A stretch of 64,000 bases of DNA from the NCBI RefSeq assembly GCF_003390935.1, contig NZ_QNQZ01000003.1, positions 1 to 64,000 on the forward strand, given 5' to 3'. Position numbers and translations under genes: made by a program. Positions 43,591-52,279 of this stretch are shown in pieces. Origin of the DNA: Lewinella sp. IMCC34191 (lineage in GTDB: Bacteria > Bacteroidota > Bacteroidia > Chitinophagales > Saprospiraceae). Numbering within the stretch: position 1 is the first letter of the stretch; each line of letters opens with the position of its first letter. The notes beneath the pieces are model-generated. The model was not told the origin of the DNA. It saw nothing but the letters and a program-made list of their open reading frames with translations, and did not search any database.

Positions 43591-44781
43591 TCACCTACTT
43601 ATCACCCTAGCCGGCAGCACCATCCCACTCACATCCCCAAATCCTACCCGATGCTTTCCCGTACCCGCATGCGCGGTCATCGTCACGGTATCACCGTCCT
43701 GCAAAAAGTCGCCGGACTTGCCGTTATCCGTGATCTCAAGCAGCGAGCCGTAGCTGTCCGGACGCTGCCCCGAAATGGTTCCCGAAGCCATCAGGTCACC
43801 GACGCGCACGTTACAGCCGTTGCTGGTCTGGTGCGCCAGTTGCTGGCGGATGTTCCAGTAGAGGTATTTCGTGTTGGAGCGGCAGACGGAACGGTCGTTC
43901 ACTGCCACCGATAGCTCGATGTCGTAGTTGGCATTTTCCTCCGTGCGTAGGTAAGGCAAAGGCTCGGGGTTCTGTTCCGGCCCCCTCACCCGGAACGGTT
44001 CGAGCGCTTCCATCGGAACGATCCACGGAGACACCGATGAAGCAAAACTCTTCCCCAGGAACGGTCCGAGCGGAACGTACTCCCAACGTTGGATATCACG
44101 GGCCGACCAGTCGTTGAAAAGTAGCATCCCGAAGATGTATTCTTCCGTATCGGCGATGTCTACTGGTTCTCCCAGTTCGGAATCTTTTCCCACCACGAAT
44201 GCCATTTCCAGCTCGAAGTCTAAGCGTTCGGAAGGCTGAAAGCCAGGACTTTGCGATGCCGAACCTACTACTTGACCTATGGGGCGACGGATCGGTGTTC
44301 CGCTTACAACCACGCTGGAGGCTCGCCCGTGATAGCCCACCGGAAGATGTCGCCAGTTGGGCAGCAACGCATTCTCCGGGTCGCGGAACATGCGCCCGAC
44401 GTTTGTGGCGTGCTCGATGCTGGAGTAGAAGTCGGTGTAGTCGCCGATCCGGATGGGTAAGTGTAAACTGACTTCCCCGATGCGATGGAAATGTTGCTCG
44501 TCAACCGGTTCGCCTACCTGCTTCTCCAGCCAGCTTTTTACCTGCGCCCGCGCCGCACTCGTCTTCGCCCGCCCGAGGGCGATGAAATCGTTCAGCACCG
44601 GTACGCTCAGTACCGTCGAGTCAAAATCGAAGCCCACCTCATCCGCTACGGTGGCCAGATCGAGTACGAAGTCACCCACCCGTATACCCGCCCGGTGAGC
44701 GGTACCGGCGGTGGAGAATATGCCGAATGGGAGGTTCGCAAGGGTAAAGTCGGACCCGTCCGGAATGCTGAATCTAGTCAT
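43591..44781 (-). CDS. fahA: fumarylacetoacetase
   Basis: 396 residues, start ATG at 44781. Last step of tyrosine/homogentisate breakdown: hydrolysis of fumarylacetoacetate to fumarate and acetoacetate. The N-terminal SH3-like domain (FGIFSTAGTAHRAGIRVGD) precedes the FAH fold with DYTDFYSSIEHATNVGRMFR, PVGYHGRASSVVVSGT, DFELEMAFVVGKDSELG and NDWSARDIQRWEY, which hold the metal and catalytic residues. The start overlaps the hmgA stop by 8 nt (ATGACTAG). Confidence 0.96.
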   Translation of the reverse strand: MTRFSIPDGSDFTLANLPFGIFSTAGTAHRAGIRVGDFVLDLATVADEVGFDFDSTVLSVPVLNDFIALGRAKTSAARAQVKSWLEKQVGEPVDEQHFHRIGEVSLHLPIRIGDYTDFYSSIEHATNVGRMFRDPENALLPNWRHLPVGYHGRASSVVVSGTPIRRPIGQVVGSASQSPGFQPSERLDFELEMAFVVGKDSELGEPVDIADTEEYIFGMLLFNDWSARDIQRWEYVPLGPFLGKSFASSVSPWIVPMEALEPFRVRGPEQNPEPLPYLRTEENANYDIELSVAVNDRSVCRSNTKYLYWNIRQQLAHQTSNGCNVRVGDLMASGTISGQRPDSYGSLLEITDNGKSGDFLQDGDTVTMTAHAGTGKHRVGFGDVSGMVLPARVISR

Positions 44782-45937
44782 GCGCCAGCCAGCTCTGGTA
44801 GTACTTGCCATCGTCGATCTTGGCGGCTTCCTCGGTCACCTGCAGGGGGCTGAAGGTGTCGATCATGACCGCCAGTTCTTCGGTCGATTTCTTGCCGATA
44901 CTGCCCTCGTAGGTGCCCGGGTGCGGTCCGTGCGGGATGCCGCCGGGGTGTAGCGTCAGGTAGCCCGGGCCGATCCCCGTCCGGCTCATGAAGTCACCGT
45001 CGACGTAGTACAGCACTTCGTCCGAATCGATGTTGCTGTGATTGTACGGGGCGGGAATCGCCTGCGGGTGGTAGTCGTACATCCGCGGGCAGAAGGAGCA
45101 CACCACGAAAGACTTTGTCTCGAAGGTCTGGTGGACCGGGGGCGGCTGATGGACACGCCCGGTAATGGGTTCGAAGTTGTGGATGCTGAAGCCGTAGGGG
45201 TAGTTGTACCCGTCCCACCCGACCACGTCAAAGGGATGGCTGGCGTAGACCAGCTCGTGGAGCATGCCCTGCTTCTTGATCTTGATGATAAACTCCCCTT
45301 CCTCGTCGTGGGTTTCCAGTTCGCGGGGAAGTTTGTAGTCACGCTCCGTAAAGGGTGAATGTTCAAGCAGTTGCCCGAAGTGATTGCGGTAACGCTTCGG
45401 GGTATAGATGGGATCGGCGGATTCCGTATACAGGATGCGATTATCCTCCGAATCAAAGTCGACCTGGTAGATCACGCCACGTGGAATAACGAGGTAGTCG
45501 CCGTACTCGAAGGGGATATTCCCCAGCATGGTGCGTAGCGTGCCCGTGCCGCGGTGAATAAACAGTAACTCGTCGGCGTCGGCGTTTTTATAAAAGTATG
45601 CCCGCAGGCTCTTACGCGGGGCCGCCACGCCTACCTGCACGGTGCTATTGACGAGCAGCGGCTTGCGGGCCTCCAAAAAGTCGTCGGCCGGGGCCACGTC
45701 GAAGCCGATCAGCTTACGGGCTGTAATGGTCTTCTCCTCGGCGATCTTCGGGCTCAGATCCACCTTGCCCCGGATTTCCCGTACCTGCGTGGGTCGGCCG
45801 ACGTGGTACATAAGCGAGGACATCCCGTCGAAGCCGACGGTACCGAAGAGCTGTTCGAAGTACAGGCTCCCGTCCTCCTTGCGGAACTGGGTATGCCGTT
45901 TGGGGGGCAACTTCCCCAGGTGATGGTAAATGGGCAT
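44774..45937 (-). CDS. hmgA: homogentisate 1,2-dioxygenase
   Basis: 387 residues from the ATG at 45937 (MPIYHHLGKLPPKRHTQFRK). Fe(II) cupin-type ring-cleaving enzyme that opens homogentisate to maleylacetoacetate. Seen: MSSLMYHVGRPTQV, GDYLVIPRGVIYQVDF, SHPFDVVGWDGYNYPYGFSI, HQTFETKSFVVCSFCPRMYD, and LTLHPGGIPHGPHPG with the metal His/Glu region. This is the short form (~385) found in Bacteroidota and some other bacteria; proteobacterial enzymes are ~430. The frame remains open another 319 codons upstream but that part is antisense to the enoyl-CoA hydratase gene. Confidence 0.93.
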   Translation of the reverse strand: MPIYHHLGKLPPKRHTQFRKEDGSLYFEQLFGTVGFDGMSSLMYHVGRPTQVREIRGKVDLSPKIAEEKTITARKLIGFDVAPADDFLEARKPLLVNSTVQVGVAAPRKSLRAYFYKNADADELLFIHRGTGTLRTMLGNIPFEYGDYLVIPRGVIYQVDFDSEDNRILYTESADPIYTPKRYRNHFGQLLEHSPFTERDYKLPRELETHDEEGEFIIKIKKQGMLHELVYASHPFDVVGWDGYNYPYGFSIHNFEPITGRVHQPPPVHQTFETKSFVVCSFCPRMYDYHPQAIPAPYNHSNIDSDEVLYYVDGDFMSRTGIGPGYLTLHPGGIPHGPHPGTYEGSIGKKSTEELAVMIDTFSPLQVTEEAAKIDDGKYYQSWLAHD

Positions 45938-46069
45938 GATCGTTGACTTTGTTGTTAGGACAACTTTGAACGGTCCAATGTTGTGCGCCGGCGTCACCCG
46001 GCGGTAGCCAAAGATCGCACCCGCGAACCGGAAAGACAATTCCCGCAGGCTGCTCCCTATATTACGCCC

Positions 46070-46837
46070 ATGCCAAGTTTCTCCACCCTCCAATTCTCCA
46101 TTTCGGACCGCATCGCTACCCTCACCATAGACAATGGCAAGGTCAACGCCATCAATACGGCACTCGCCCGGGATTTGCACGCAGCCTTCCTCGAGGTGGA
46201 AGGCAACGACACGATCGACGGGCTCGTCCTCGCCGGGCGCCCCCACTGCTTCAGCGCCGGTCTCGACGTCATGATGCTCGCCACGAGCGATCACCAGGGG
46301 CTGGCCGACTTTTTCGCGGCCTACCTGACGGCGCTGCAGAGCATGGTGCGCCTCGACAAACCCATGGTGGCGGCCATGACCGGATTTGCTCCCGCGGGCG
46401 GCACCATCCTGGCGCTCACCGCCGACTACCGCATCATGGCCAGGGGCGAGAAGCACACGGTAGGCATGAATGAATTCAATATGAGCCTCCAGATCCCGAA
46501 GATGATGGCCGATATCTATGCCTATTATCTGGGCGAACCCCGGGCGTGGGCGGATATCCAGGCGGCCCGGATGTACGACAGCGAAGCGGCGGTCACGCAC
46601 GGCCTGGTCAACGAATCCCTTCCCGAGGAGGAGGTACTGCCCCGCGCGCAGGCCTACTGCCGGCGACTGGCACGCGTGCATCCTCCCGTCTTTAAGCGCA
46701 CCAAACGCTACCTGCGCCGCGGGCTGTTGGCCGCGGTGGACCAGAACGTGGAAGGCATGGTAGAGGTCATCGCCGAAGACTTCAAGGATCCGGTGTTCAA
46801 GAAAATGATGGAACTGTTCGTGAGTAAGCTGCGGTAG
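46070..46837 (+). CDS. enoyl-CoA hydratase/isomerase family protein
   Basis: 255 residues, start ATG at 46070. Crotonase fold: IATLTIDNGKVNAINTALAR, the oxyanion-hole strand HCFSAGLDVMML, and MVAAMTGFAPAGGTILALTA. The usual catalytic Glu positions of hydratases are not obvious (GTILALTADYRIMA; GMNEFNMSLQIP), so the exact reaction is open. The cofactor-binding side is conserved. Divergent from hmgA by 132 bp; CTATATTACGCCC just before the start also occurs upstream of cdsA. Confidence 0.87.
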   Translation: MPSFSTLQFSISDRIATLTIDNGKVNAINTALARDLHAAFLEVEGNDTIDGLVLAGRPHCFSAGLDVMMLATSDHQGLADFFAAYLTALQSMVRLDKPMVAAMTGFAPAGGTILALTADYRIMARGEKHTVGMNEFNMSLQIPKMMADIYAYYLGEPRAWADIQAARMYDSEAAVTHGLVNESLPEEEVLPRAQAYCRRLARVHPPVFKRTKRYLRRGLLAAVDQNVEGMVEVIAEDFKDPVFKKMMELFVSKLR

Positions 46838-46841
46838 CCCG

Positions 46842-47264
46842 TCAGCTCCGAACGTTGGTGGTGGCAAACAGCCGCCGCAGGCGGTATTTTCCACTCACGT
46901 GCGTAGCCGCCAGCAACAGACCGCCCATAATGCCCAGGTTTTTCATGAAAAACAGACTCTGGAGCCGGAACTCTTCCGTGCCTTCGGTGACGTTCCAGAA
47001 GTCGTGCACGATGAAGGTGAGGGGCACCCAGTAGACCAGCAACAGCACCGCCCCCAGCCGCATCCGGTAGCCCAGCAGGATCATCAGTCCACCAAGTAAA
47101 AGCAAAATGATAGCGCCGTAGAGCAGGAAATCCTGGTTCCAAGTCAGTCCGTAGATCGTCATGGCCCGCCGGTTCAGCTGCTCGAAGGCAAAGTAATCGT
47201 AGGCTTCGAAGAAGAAGATGAACGACAGCAGTATCCGGCCGATGAGATCGAAAATGTCTTGCAT
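46842..47264 (-). CDS. DoxX-family membrane protein
   Basis: 140 residues, four membrane helices (RILLSFIFFFEAYDYFAF; LLYGAIILLLLGGLMILLGY; GAVLLLVYWVPLTFIV; FFMKNLGIMGGLLLAATHVS). The FMKNLGIMGGLLL block with MRLGAVLLL is the DoxX-like pattern. Role unknown; family members are linked to redox or thiosulfate metabolism. A perfect -7 box (TACCTTTG, 47270-47277) ends only 5 nt before the start codon. Convergent with the hydratase gene (4 bp). Confidence 0.88.
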   Translation of the reverse strand: MQDIFDLIGRILLSFIFFFEAYDYFAFEQLNRRAMTIYGLTWNQDFLLYGAIILLLLGGLMILLGYRMRLGAVLLLVYWVPLTFIVHDFWNVTEGTEEFRLQSLFFMKNLGIMGGLLLAATHVSGKYRLRRLFATTNVRS

Positions 47265-47269
47265 TTCAG

Positions 47270-47277
47270 CAAAGGTA
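47270..47277 (-). promoter_or_regulatory. -7 box of doxX gene, possibly leaderless
   Basis: TACCTTTG on the minus strand, perfect TAnnTTTG, followed by C. The ATG begins 5 nt downstream, so transcription would start at or next to it. No clear -33 box at the usual distance. Confidence 0.5.
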
Positions 47278-47305
47278 CGTCCGATGCGGGGGATAAGTTG
47301 GGCGG

Positions 47306-47316
47306 CGGAGCGCAGG
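47306..47316 (+). repeat. dispersed element copy 7 (11-bp core)
   Basis: CGGAGCGCAGG with the left flank GGGCGG, as in copy 4; diverges after the core. It lies upstream of doxX and of the divergent TraB gene. The rest of 47278-47460 holds a CCGGAAATTTCCCGG near-palindrome and no gene. Confidence 0.58.
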
Positions 47317-47460
47317 AAATTAGCGGTATCGAAAACCGGAAATTTCCCGGCTCTCCCGATCGGTCGGTACCCCGACGGCTACGGCTCGCCGGTATCAACT
47401 TTATAGGGCGATAAAGCCTTTTCACACCGGCGGCGGGTAGTCGTCACTACTTACCAACCT

Positions 47461-48453
47461 ATGCGCTTAGTACCCCGTCTCCAAGCAATCTTTGCCCTGT
47501 TCGGCCTCGGTCTCACCGCGGCCGTCGGTGCCCAGGGAACGGCACCGGCCACGCTGGACGAATCGGACGCCGCTTTCCTCCTTCCCTCAACGGAAGATAC
47601 CAGCTTACTCTGGCAGATCTCCGGTGACGATCTCTCTTCGCCAAGTTTCATTTTCGGCACCATTCACCTCATTCCCGCCGAAGACTACTTTCTGCAGGGC
47701 CACGTCGTGCGGGCCATCAATGACGTGGACGAAGTACTCTTCGAGGTCGATCCCCGCGAGATGACCAATCCGGCGAATATGATGGGCATGATGAATAAGA
47801 TCAACATGCGCAACGACACCTCCCTGCGCGACCTGCTTTCCGAGGCGCGTTACGATAGTGTCAGCACCTACTTCAATGACCTGGGACTACCCTTCATGTT
47901 CTTCGAGCGCATGAAGCCGATGTTCCTCTCCGCCATGGTCGGCCAGGACATGGGCGCCGGCAATCCCTTCGGCGGCATGGGGGGTGACGACTCCGAGGGC
48001 GGCGGAACCAAGAGCTACGAATTGGAGCTCGTCCAGATCGCCGAGGCGGGCGACAAAGAAATTGGCGGTCTGGAAACCATAGACTTCCAGCTCGGGCTTT
48101 TTGACAGCATCCCGTACTCCGTTCAGGCGGAGATGCTGTTCAAGGCCATCGACAACGATCTCAACGCCAAGATGCAGGAGGGCGACAGCCAGTACGAGCA
48201 GATGGTCGCGATGTATAAGCGGAAGTCGGTAGCGGAAATGTCGGCGCTCATCAGCAGTGAGAGTGAAGGTTTCGGCGACTTCGAGGAAATGCTGGTCACG
48301 CGCCGCAATGAAAACTGGGTACCCAACATCATCGGGCGCCTGGCCGACAAGCCCAGTATGTACGCCGTAGGTGCCGGTCACCTGGGTGGAGAACACGGCG
48401 TGATCGCGCTTCTCCGCGCTGAAGGGTATACCGTGGAGCCGGTTTATGAGTAA
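47461..48453 (+). CDS. TraB/GumN-family protein
   Basis: 330 residues with a signal peptide (FALFGLGLTAAVGAQ). TraB/GumN marks: FIFGTIHLIPAEDYFLQGHV near residue 64-83, VLFEVDPREM, and the C-terminal YAVGAGHLGGEHGVIALLRA. The family shares a fold with Tiki-type metalloproteases; the two GxxH-like motifs that could bind metal are present. An inserted Met/Gly-rich segment (GNPFGGMGGDDSEGGG) occurs around residue 162-178. Periplasmic. It precedes argB by 9 bp on the same strand. Confidence 0.88.
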   Translation: MRLVPRLQAIFALFGLGLTAAVGAQGTAPATLDESDAAFLLPSTEDTSLLWQISGDDLSSPSFIFGTIHLIPAEDYFLQGHVVRAINDVDEVLFEVDPREMTNPANMMGMMNKINMRNDTSLRDLLSEARYDSVSTYFNDLGLPFMFFERMKPMFLSAMVGQDMGAGNPFGGMGGDDSEGGGTKSYELELVQIAEAGDKEIGGLETIDFQLGLFDSIPYSVQAEMLFKAIDNDLNAKMQEGDSQYEQMVAMYKRKSVAEMSALISSESEGFGDFEEMLVTRRNENWVPNIIGRLADKPSMYAVGAGHLGGEHGVIALLRAEGYTVEPVYE

Positions 48454-48462
48454 GTTTGGCCC

Positions 48463-49230
48463 ATGGTCGTACTTAAAATCGGGGGCAACGTACTCAATAA
48501 CCCCGCTACCCTACACGAAGCACTAGACTATTTCGCCGGACAGGTCGAGCCCGCCGTACTCGTACACGGTGGCGGACGGCGCGCCGATGAGGTGCTGCGG
48601 TCCATGAATCAGCAACCCCGGATGATCGAAGGTCGGCGGATTACCGATCACGCGACACTCGATGTCGTCACCATGGTCTACGCGGGTTCCATCAATAAGC
48701 ATATCGTCGGGCAACTACAGGCCCGGGGCACCAACGCCATCGGCCTCAGCGGGGCGGACGGCAACGCCATTCTGGCCACGAAGCGGCCGGTCGGGAAGAT
48801 CGACTACGGCTTTGCGGGCGATGTCGTGGCCGTCAATGCCCCCCTCCTGGATGCCTTGCTGCGGCTGGGGCTTCGTCCGGTTCTCTGCCCGATCACCCAC
48901 GACCGGCACGGACAGCTACTGAATACCAATGCGGACACCATCGCTAACGAAACGGCGCGTGCTCTGGCGGAAGCCGGACATACGGTCCGCCTCGACTATT
49001 GCTTCGAATTCCCGGGCGTCATGCGGGACGTTAACGATCCGGAATCGGTGATCGATCGACTCGATCCCGGGAAGTATGCTGAATATCGGGAAGACGGGGT
49101 CATCTCCGGGGGAATGATTCCCAAACTGGACAACGCCTTTTCGGCCATCGCCGCCGGTGTGGACAGCGTGGTCATTGGCAGTATCCAGGCATTACGCTCC
49201 GGAGATGGTACCCGGCTGCGAGCGAGCTAG
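48463..49230 (+). CDS. argB: acetylglutamate kinase (possibly N-succinylglutamate kinase)
   Basis: 255 residues, amino acid kinase fold. Start VVLKIGGNVL, HGGGRRADEV, IGLSGADGNA, NTNADTIANETARAL and GGMIPKLDNAFSAIAAGVD fit ArgB. In Bacteroides the arginine route uses N-succinylated intermediates and its ArgB acts on N-succinylglutamate; whether this lineage does too is not visible here. No other arg genes are present. Its TAG stop shares the tetramer CTAG with the stop of convergent rfbD. Confidence 0.92.
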   Translation: MVVLKIGGNVLNNPATLHEALDYFAGQVEPAVLVHGGGRRADEVLRSMNQQPRMIEGRRITDHATLDVVTMVYAGSINKHIVGQLQARGTNAIGLSGADGNAILATKRPVGKIDYGFAGDVVAVNAPLLDALLRLGLRPVLCPITHDRHGQLLNTNADTIANETARALAEAGHTVRLDYCFEFPGVMRDVNDPESVIDRLDPGKYAEYREDGVISGGMIPKLDNAFSAIAAGVDSVVIGSIQALRSGDGTRLRAS

Positions 49231-50102
49231 ACGGGGGTTGCGGAACTGATCTTGTGCAGGCGTTCCACGCAGTCCGCCAGGGCTTCCCGCCAGTGGCGGG
49301 GCGTACCGACGACCCCTGCGATCTTATGCGTGTCGAGCACGCTGTAGTGAGGCCGGGCCGCGGGCGTGGGATATTGCGCGGTGGGAATGGGCTTGACCCG
49401 GCAGTCGACGCCGGCCATCTCATGGATGGCCAGGGCCAAATCGTACCAGGAACAAACGCCGCTGTTGCTGTAATTGTATATGCCGGGCTCGGCATCAGAA
49501 GTTGCCAGGTGGATCGCCGCGGCGGCCAGGTCGGCGGCGTAGGTCGGGGAACCGACCTGATCGCAGACTACACTAAGTTCATCGCGCTCCTTCCCGAGTC
49601 GGATCATCGTCCGCACGAAGTTTTGCCCGTACTCGGCAAAGACCCAGCTGGTGCGAAGGATATAGGCCCCGGGGTGGCAGCTTAATACCTCGTTCTCTCC
49701 CTGGAGCTTCGTGCGGGCGTAGACGCTGGAACCTTCCGTCCGGTCCGTCTCCTTAAGCGGGCGGTTGTACCCGTCGTCGTAGACGTAGTCGGTACTAAAG
49801 TGAACGAAGTCGATACCGGCATCGCGGCAGGCAAGGGCCAGGCGTCGACTGCCCTCGACGTTGACCAGCCGGGCTTTATCGGCATCCGACTCGGCCCGGT
49901 CGACCGCGGTGTAAGCGGCGGCATTAAAACAGATGTCCGGCCGGGCTTCGGCGAGGGCCGCTTCGATATCTTCCGTTTTGGTGATGTCGAGGGAGGAGCG
50001 GTTGTAGGCGAATATGCGCCAGTCGTGCGGGGCCGATTTGGCGGCGCCGATAAGCTTCTGGCCTAGCTGCCCGCCCCCTCCGGTGATCATTACTCTCTTC
50101 AT
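49227..50102 (-). CDS. rfbD: dTDP-4-dehydrorhamnose reductase
   Basis: 291 residues, start ATG at 50102 (the family begins RVMITGGGGQLGQ). Extended short-chain dehydrogenase: Rossmann motif GGGGQLGQ, FNAAAYTAVDRAESD, FSTDYVYDD, and the YARTKLQGE catalytic Tyr-Lys. Makes dTDP-L-rhamnose for surface polysaccharide. It is alone here, away from other rfb genes, and unrelated to the catabolic rhamnose locus. A perfect -7 box ends 5 nt before the start codon. Confidence 0.94.
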   Translation of the reverse strand: MKRVMITGGGGQLGQKLIGAAKSAPHDWRIFAYNRSSLDITKTEDIEAALAEARPDICFNAAAYTAVDRAESDADKARLVNVEGSRRLALACRDAGIDFVHFSTDYVYDDGYNRPLKETDRTEGSSVYARTKLQGENEVLSCHPGAYILRTSWVFAEYGQNFVRTMIRLGKERDELSVVCDQVGSPTYAADLAAAAIHLATSDAEPGIYNYSNSGVCSWYDLALAIHEMAGVDCRVKPIPTAQYPTPAARPHYSVLDTHKIAGVVGTPRHWREALADCVERLHKISSATPV

Positions 50103-50107
50103 TGCCG

Positions 50108-50115
50108 CAAAGGTA
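50108..50115 (-). promoter_or_regulatory. -7 box of rfbD, possibly leaderless
   Basis: TACCTTTG on the minus strand, identical in sequence and in its 5-nt distance to the ATG to the doxX box. TTG triplets lie 16 and 24 nt upstream, both off the preferred 19-21. Confidence 0.5.
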
Positions 50116-50162
50116 ATGGATAGCTTTAGGACAAGCATCCAATCCATTGCCTGGCCTTTACC

Positions 50163-50170
50163 TACTTTTG
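50163..50170 (+). promoter_or_regulatory. -7 box for the gene at 50189 and lpxD
   Basis: TACTTTTG, perfect TAnnTTTG, the same octamer as the proximal rRNA promoter. Start codon 18 nt downstream. A TTG lies 13 nt upstream, closer than usual. Back to back with the rfbD box. Confidence 0.5.
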
Positions 50171-50188
50171 CCGGAAACAAATAGCGCC

Positions 50189-50473
50189 ATGCGCATAGTA
50201 GGCCGGCTACCGGATCCCCGGATGCAGATTACCATATTTGAGAACGATGGCCGCTTTCCGGTTCAGTTCGAGCTGGGCGGCTTGACCCAGACCTATCGTT
50301 TCCGTAAGGGTGCCCGCCTGTCGAACATCGGCCACCTGCGCGAGTACGTCGACGATGCTTTCCGGGAATCGGTCTACCGCCAGTTCAGTGTGATGCGCGG
50401 TATCCATACGGAGGTCGAACAACGTATCCAGCCTCCGGAAGATCCCCTTGACGCGCTTCCCGAGATCATCTAA
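50189..50473 (+). CDS. small conserved protein of unknown function
   Basis: 94 residues from the ATG at 50189, soluble, no signal. It begins MRIVGRLPDPRMQITIFEND and has alternating strands then a helix (LREYVDDAFRESVYRQFSVM), ending in an acidic Pro-rich tail (QPPEDPLDALPEII). It is 15 bp upstream of lpxD on the same strand and probably co-transcribed. I believe similar short proteins exist in other Bacteroidota but cannot name a family. Confidence 0.75.
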   Translation: MRIVGRLPDPRMQITIFENDGRFPVQFELGGLTQTYRFRKGARLSNIGHLREYVDDAFRESVYRQFSVMRGIHTEVEQRIQPPEDPLDALPEII

Positions 50474-50488
50474 CCCTTAAAGATCGTT

Positions 50489-51520
50489 ATGCAAATTACC
50501 GCCGCTGCCCTGGCTAAAATGGTTGACGCCACCGTTGAAGGGGACCCCGAAGTGATCATCACCGGCCCGGCCCGCATCGAGGAGGCCAGCGACGGCCAGA
50601 TCACGTTTCTGGCCAATCCGGCCTACGAGCACTATCTCTACGATACGAAGGCCACCGCCGTTCTCGTGAGCCGCGACTTCCAGCCCCGGGCCCACGTTAC
50701 CCCTACCCTCTTACGCGTAGACAATGTGTACGAAACCGTTTCGGGTCTCTTGCAGGTGTACCAGCAGGATGAGGCGGCTAAAACGGTTCGCCAGGTCAGC
50801 CAGCACGCCGTGGTCGACGAAACGGCCAAACTGGGCGACCGCGTCCGCATCGGCAAGTTTACCGTAATCAGCGAACAAGCCTCGATCGGGGCGGGTACCG
50901 TCGTTCTCGATCAGGTCTTTATCGGCCCGAACGTCCGCATCGGAGAAAATTGCACCGTTTATCCGGGAGCCCGCATCCTACGCGATTGCGTGATCGGCAA
51001 CGACTGCATTCTACATGCGAACGTGGTCATCGGTGCCGATGGCTTCGGATTCTTGCCCGACAGCGAGGGAAATTATCAGAAAGTCCCTCAGGTCGGAAAC
51101 GTCATTCTGGAAGACCGGGTGGAAATCGGCTCCAACACGACCATCGACCGGGCTACTATGGGTTCGACTATCATCCGGCAGGGGGTGAAACTGGATAACC
51201 TGATCCAGATCGGCCACAACGTGGAGATCGGCGCCAATACCGTAATTGCCGCCCAGGCCGGCGTTGCGGGGTCGACGAAGATCGGTGCCAATTGCCGCAT
51301 CGGCGGTCAGGTCGGATTCGCCGGGCATTTGACCATCGCCGACGGAACCAAGATCCAGGCGCAGTCCGGAATCGCGCGCCACGTCAAAGAGACCGGGCAG
51401 GAATTAGCGGGCGCTCCGGCCTTCGGCTACCGGGACTGGATCAAAAGTTCCATTCTCCATAGCCGACTACCCGAATTGTACAAGCGCATCACCCGTCTCG
51501 AAAAACACCTGAAGGAATGA
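50489..51520 (+). CDS. lpxD: UDP-3-O-acylglucosamine N-acyltransferase
   Basis: 343 residues. N-terminal uridine-binding domain (~1-100: ASDGQITFLANPAYEHYL) and a left-handed beta-helix of hexapeptide repeats (~105-300: VRIGKFTVISEQASIGAGTV; VIGADGFGFLPD; IQIGHNVEIGANTVIAAQAG). The catalytic His is in QIGHNVEIG. C-terminal helices end KRITRLEKHLKE. Third step of lipid A synthesis. It overlaps the next gene by 4 nt. Confidence 0.95.
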   Translation: MQITAAALAKMVDATVEGDPEVIITGPARIEEASDGQITFLANPAYEHYLYDTKATAVLVSRDFQPRAHVTPTLLRVDNVYETVSGLLQVYQQDEAAKTVRQVSQHAVVDETAKLGDRVRIGKFTVISEQASIGAGTVVLDQVFIGPNVRIGENCTVYPGARILRDCVIGNDCILHANVVIGADGFGFLPDSEGNYQKVPQVGNVILEDRVEIGSNTTIDRATMGSTIIRQGVKLDNLIQIGHNVEIGANTVIAAQAGVAGSTKIGANCRIGGQVGFAGHLTIADGTKIQAQSGIARHVKETGQELAGAPAFGYRDWIKSSILHSRLPELYKRITRLEKHLKE

Positions 51521-52065
51521 AAATCTATACCCGCACGGGTGATGCCGGGCAAACCGGGCTGTTTAGCGGTCGCCGCGTCAGCAAAGCCGACTTACGCGTG
51601 GAAGCCTACGGCACCGTCGACGAACTGAATGCCACCATCGGTCTCCTGCGCGACCATCTGACGGAGGCGGACAGCCGCGCGACCGAAGTCCGCCGCCAAC
51701 TCCTCGTCCAGCAACGTCACCTTTTTGCCCTGGGCGCTATGCTGGCCGACGACCGGCCGGAAGGCAACTACCGGGTTCCCGCCTCCGCCGCTACCGACTT
51801 GGAGGGCTACATGGATAAAATGGACGAAGCCCTCCCCCGCATGACGCACTTCATCCTCCCCGGCGGATCGCCCGCCATCAGCTTCGCACACCTGGCGCGT
51901 ACGGTTTGCCGGCGGGCGGAGCGACGTATCGTAGTTATGGAGGAATCGGATGCCGACGCGATCACCTACGTTAACCGCCTGAGCGACTACCTATTCGTGG
52001 TGGCCCGATACCTGGGCAAACTGGAAGGGGTGGAAGAAATTCAGTGGTCGCCCGATCCGACCTAA
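51517..52065 (+). CDS. cob(I)alamin adenosyltransferase, PduO type
   Basis: 182 residues. Starts KIYTRTGDAGQTGLFSGRRV, the ATP-binding N terminus of PduO-type enzymes, then EAYGTVDELNATIGLLRD, and CRRAERRIVVMEESDADAI and YVNRLSDYLFVVARY at the end. It transfers the adenosyl group of ATP to corrinoid cobalt. Translation is coupled to lpxD (ATGA). No cobalamin-dependent enzyme is in the window. Confidence 0.94.
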   Translation: MKIYTRTGDAGQTGLFSGRRVSKADLRVEAYGTVDELNATIGLLRDHLTEADSRATEVRRQLLVQQRHLFALGAMLADDRPEGNYRVPASAATDLEGYMDKMDEALPRMTHFILPGGSPAISFAHLARTVCRRAERRIVVMEESDADAITYVNRLSDYLFVVARYLGKLEGVEEIQWSPDPT

Positions 52066-52193
52066 TCGGCTATCGATAATCGGCCGCGTGATTGGACGAA
52101 GACGCTGATCGGCAGCGATGGAAAGCAAGCGGGGAAGGTTCCCCTGACCCTTCTGTACAGGTTTGCGGCGGGCTGACCCGTGACCCGAAAATA

Positions 52194-52226
52194 GAAAAGG
52201 GAGGCGGATCGTACGACCCACCTCCC
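52194..52226 (-). terminator. terminator of the small membrane gene
   Basis: On the minus strand GGGAGG (52221-52226) pairs with CCTCCC (52199-52204) around a stem that continues through GG..CGTACG..CC, then TTTTC. It is 54 nt past the stop of the gene at 52280 and suggests that the small gene is transcribed. Confidence 0.7.
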
Positions 52227-52279
52227 CCGTGAGCTCTTTGGAGCCCGGTTTGAGTAAATATGCTTCGGATAGATATCTT

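Noticed and set aside
43377-43594. Two short minus-strand frames with repeated Arg-Gly-Ser-Gly peptides
   Set aside because: They only translate the 58-bp tandem repeat.
45938-46894. 319-codon upstream extension of the hmgA frame
   Set aside because: Antisense to the enoyl-CoA hydratase gene; homogentisate dioxygenase similarity begins at the ATG at 45937.
49227-49230. Shared CTAG at the stops of argB and rfbD
   Set aside because: Real, but a simple consequence of two TAG stops meeting; no functional meaning inferred.
6513-52106. GAAGACGCTGAT shared at 6513 and 52095, with a partial copy near 40295
   Set aside because: Only two full copies with unrelated flanks; probably chance or codon bias.
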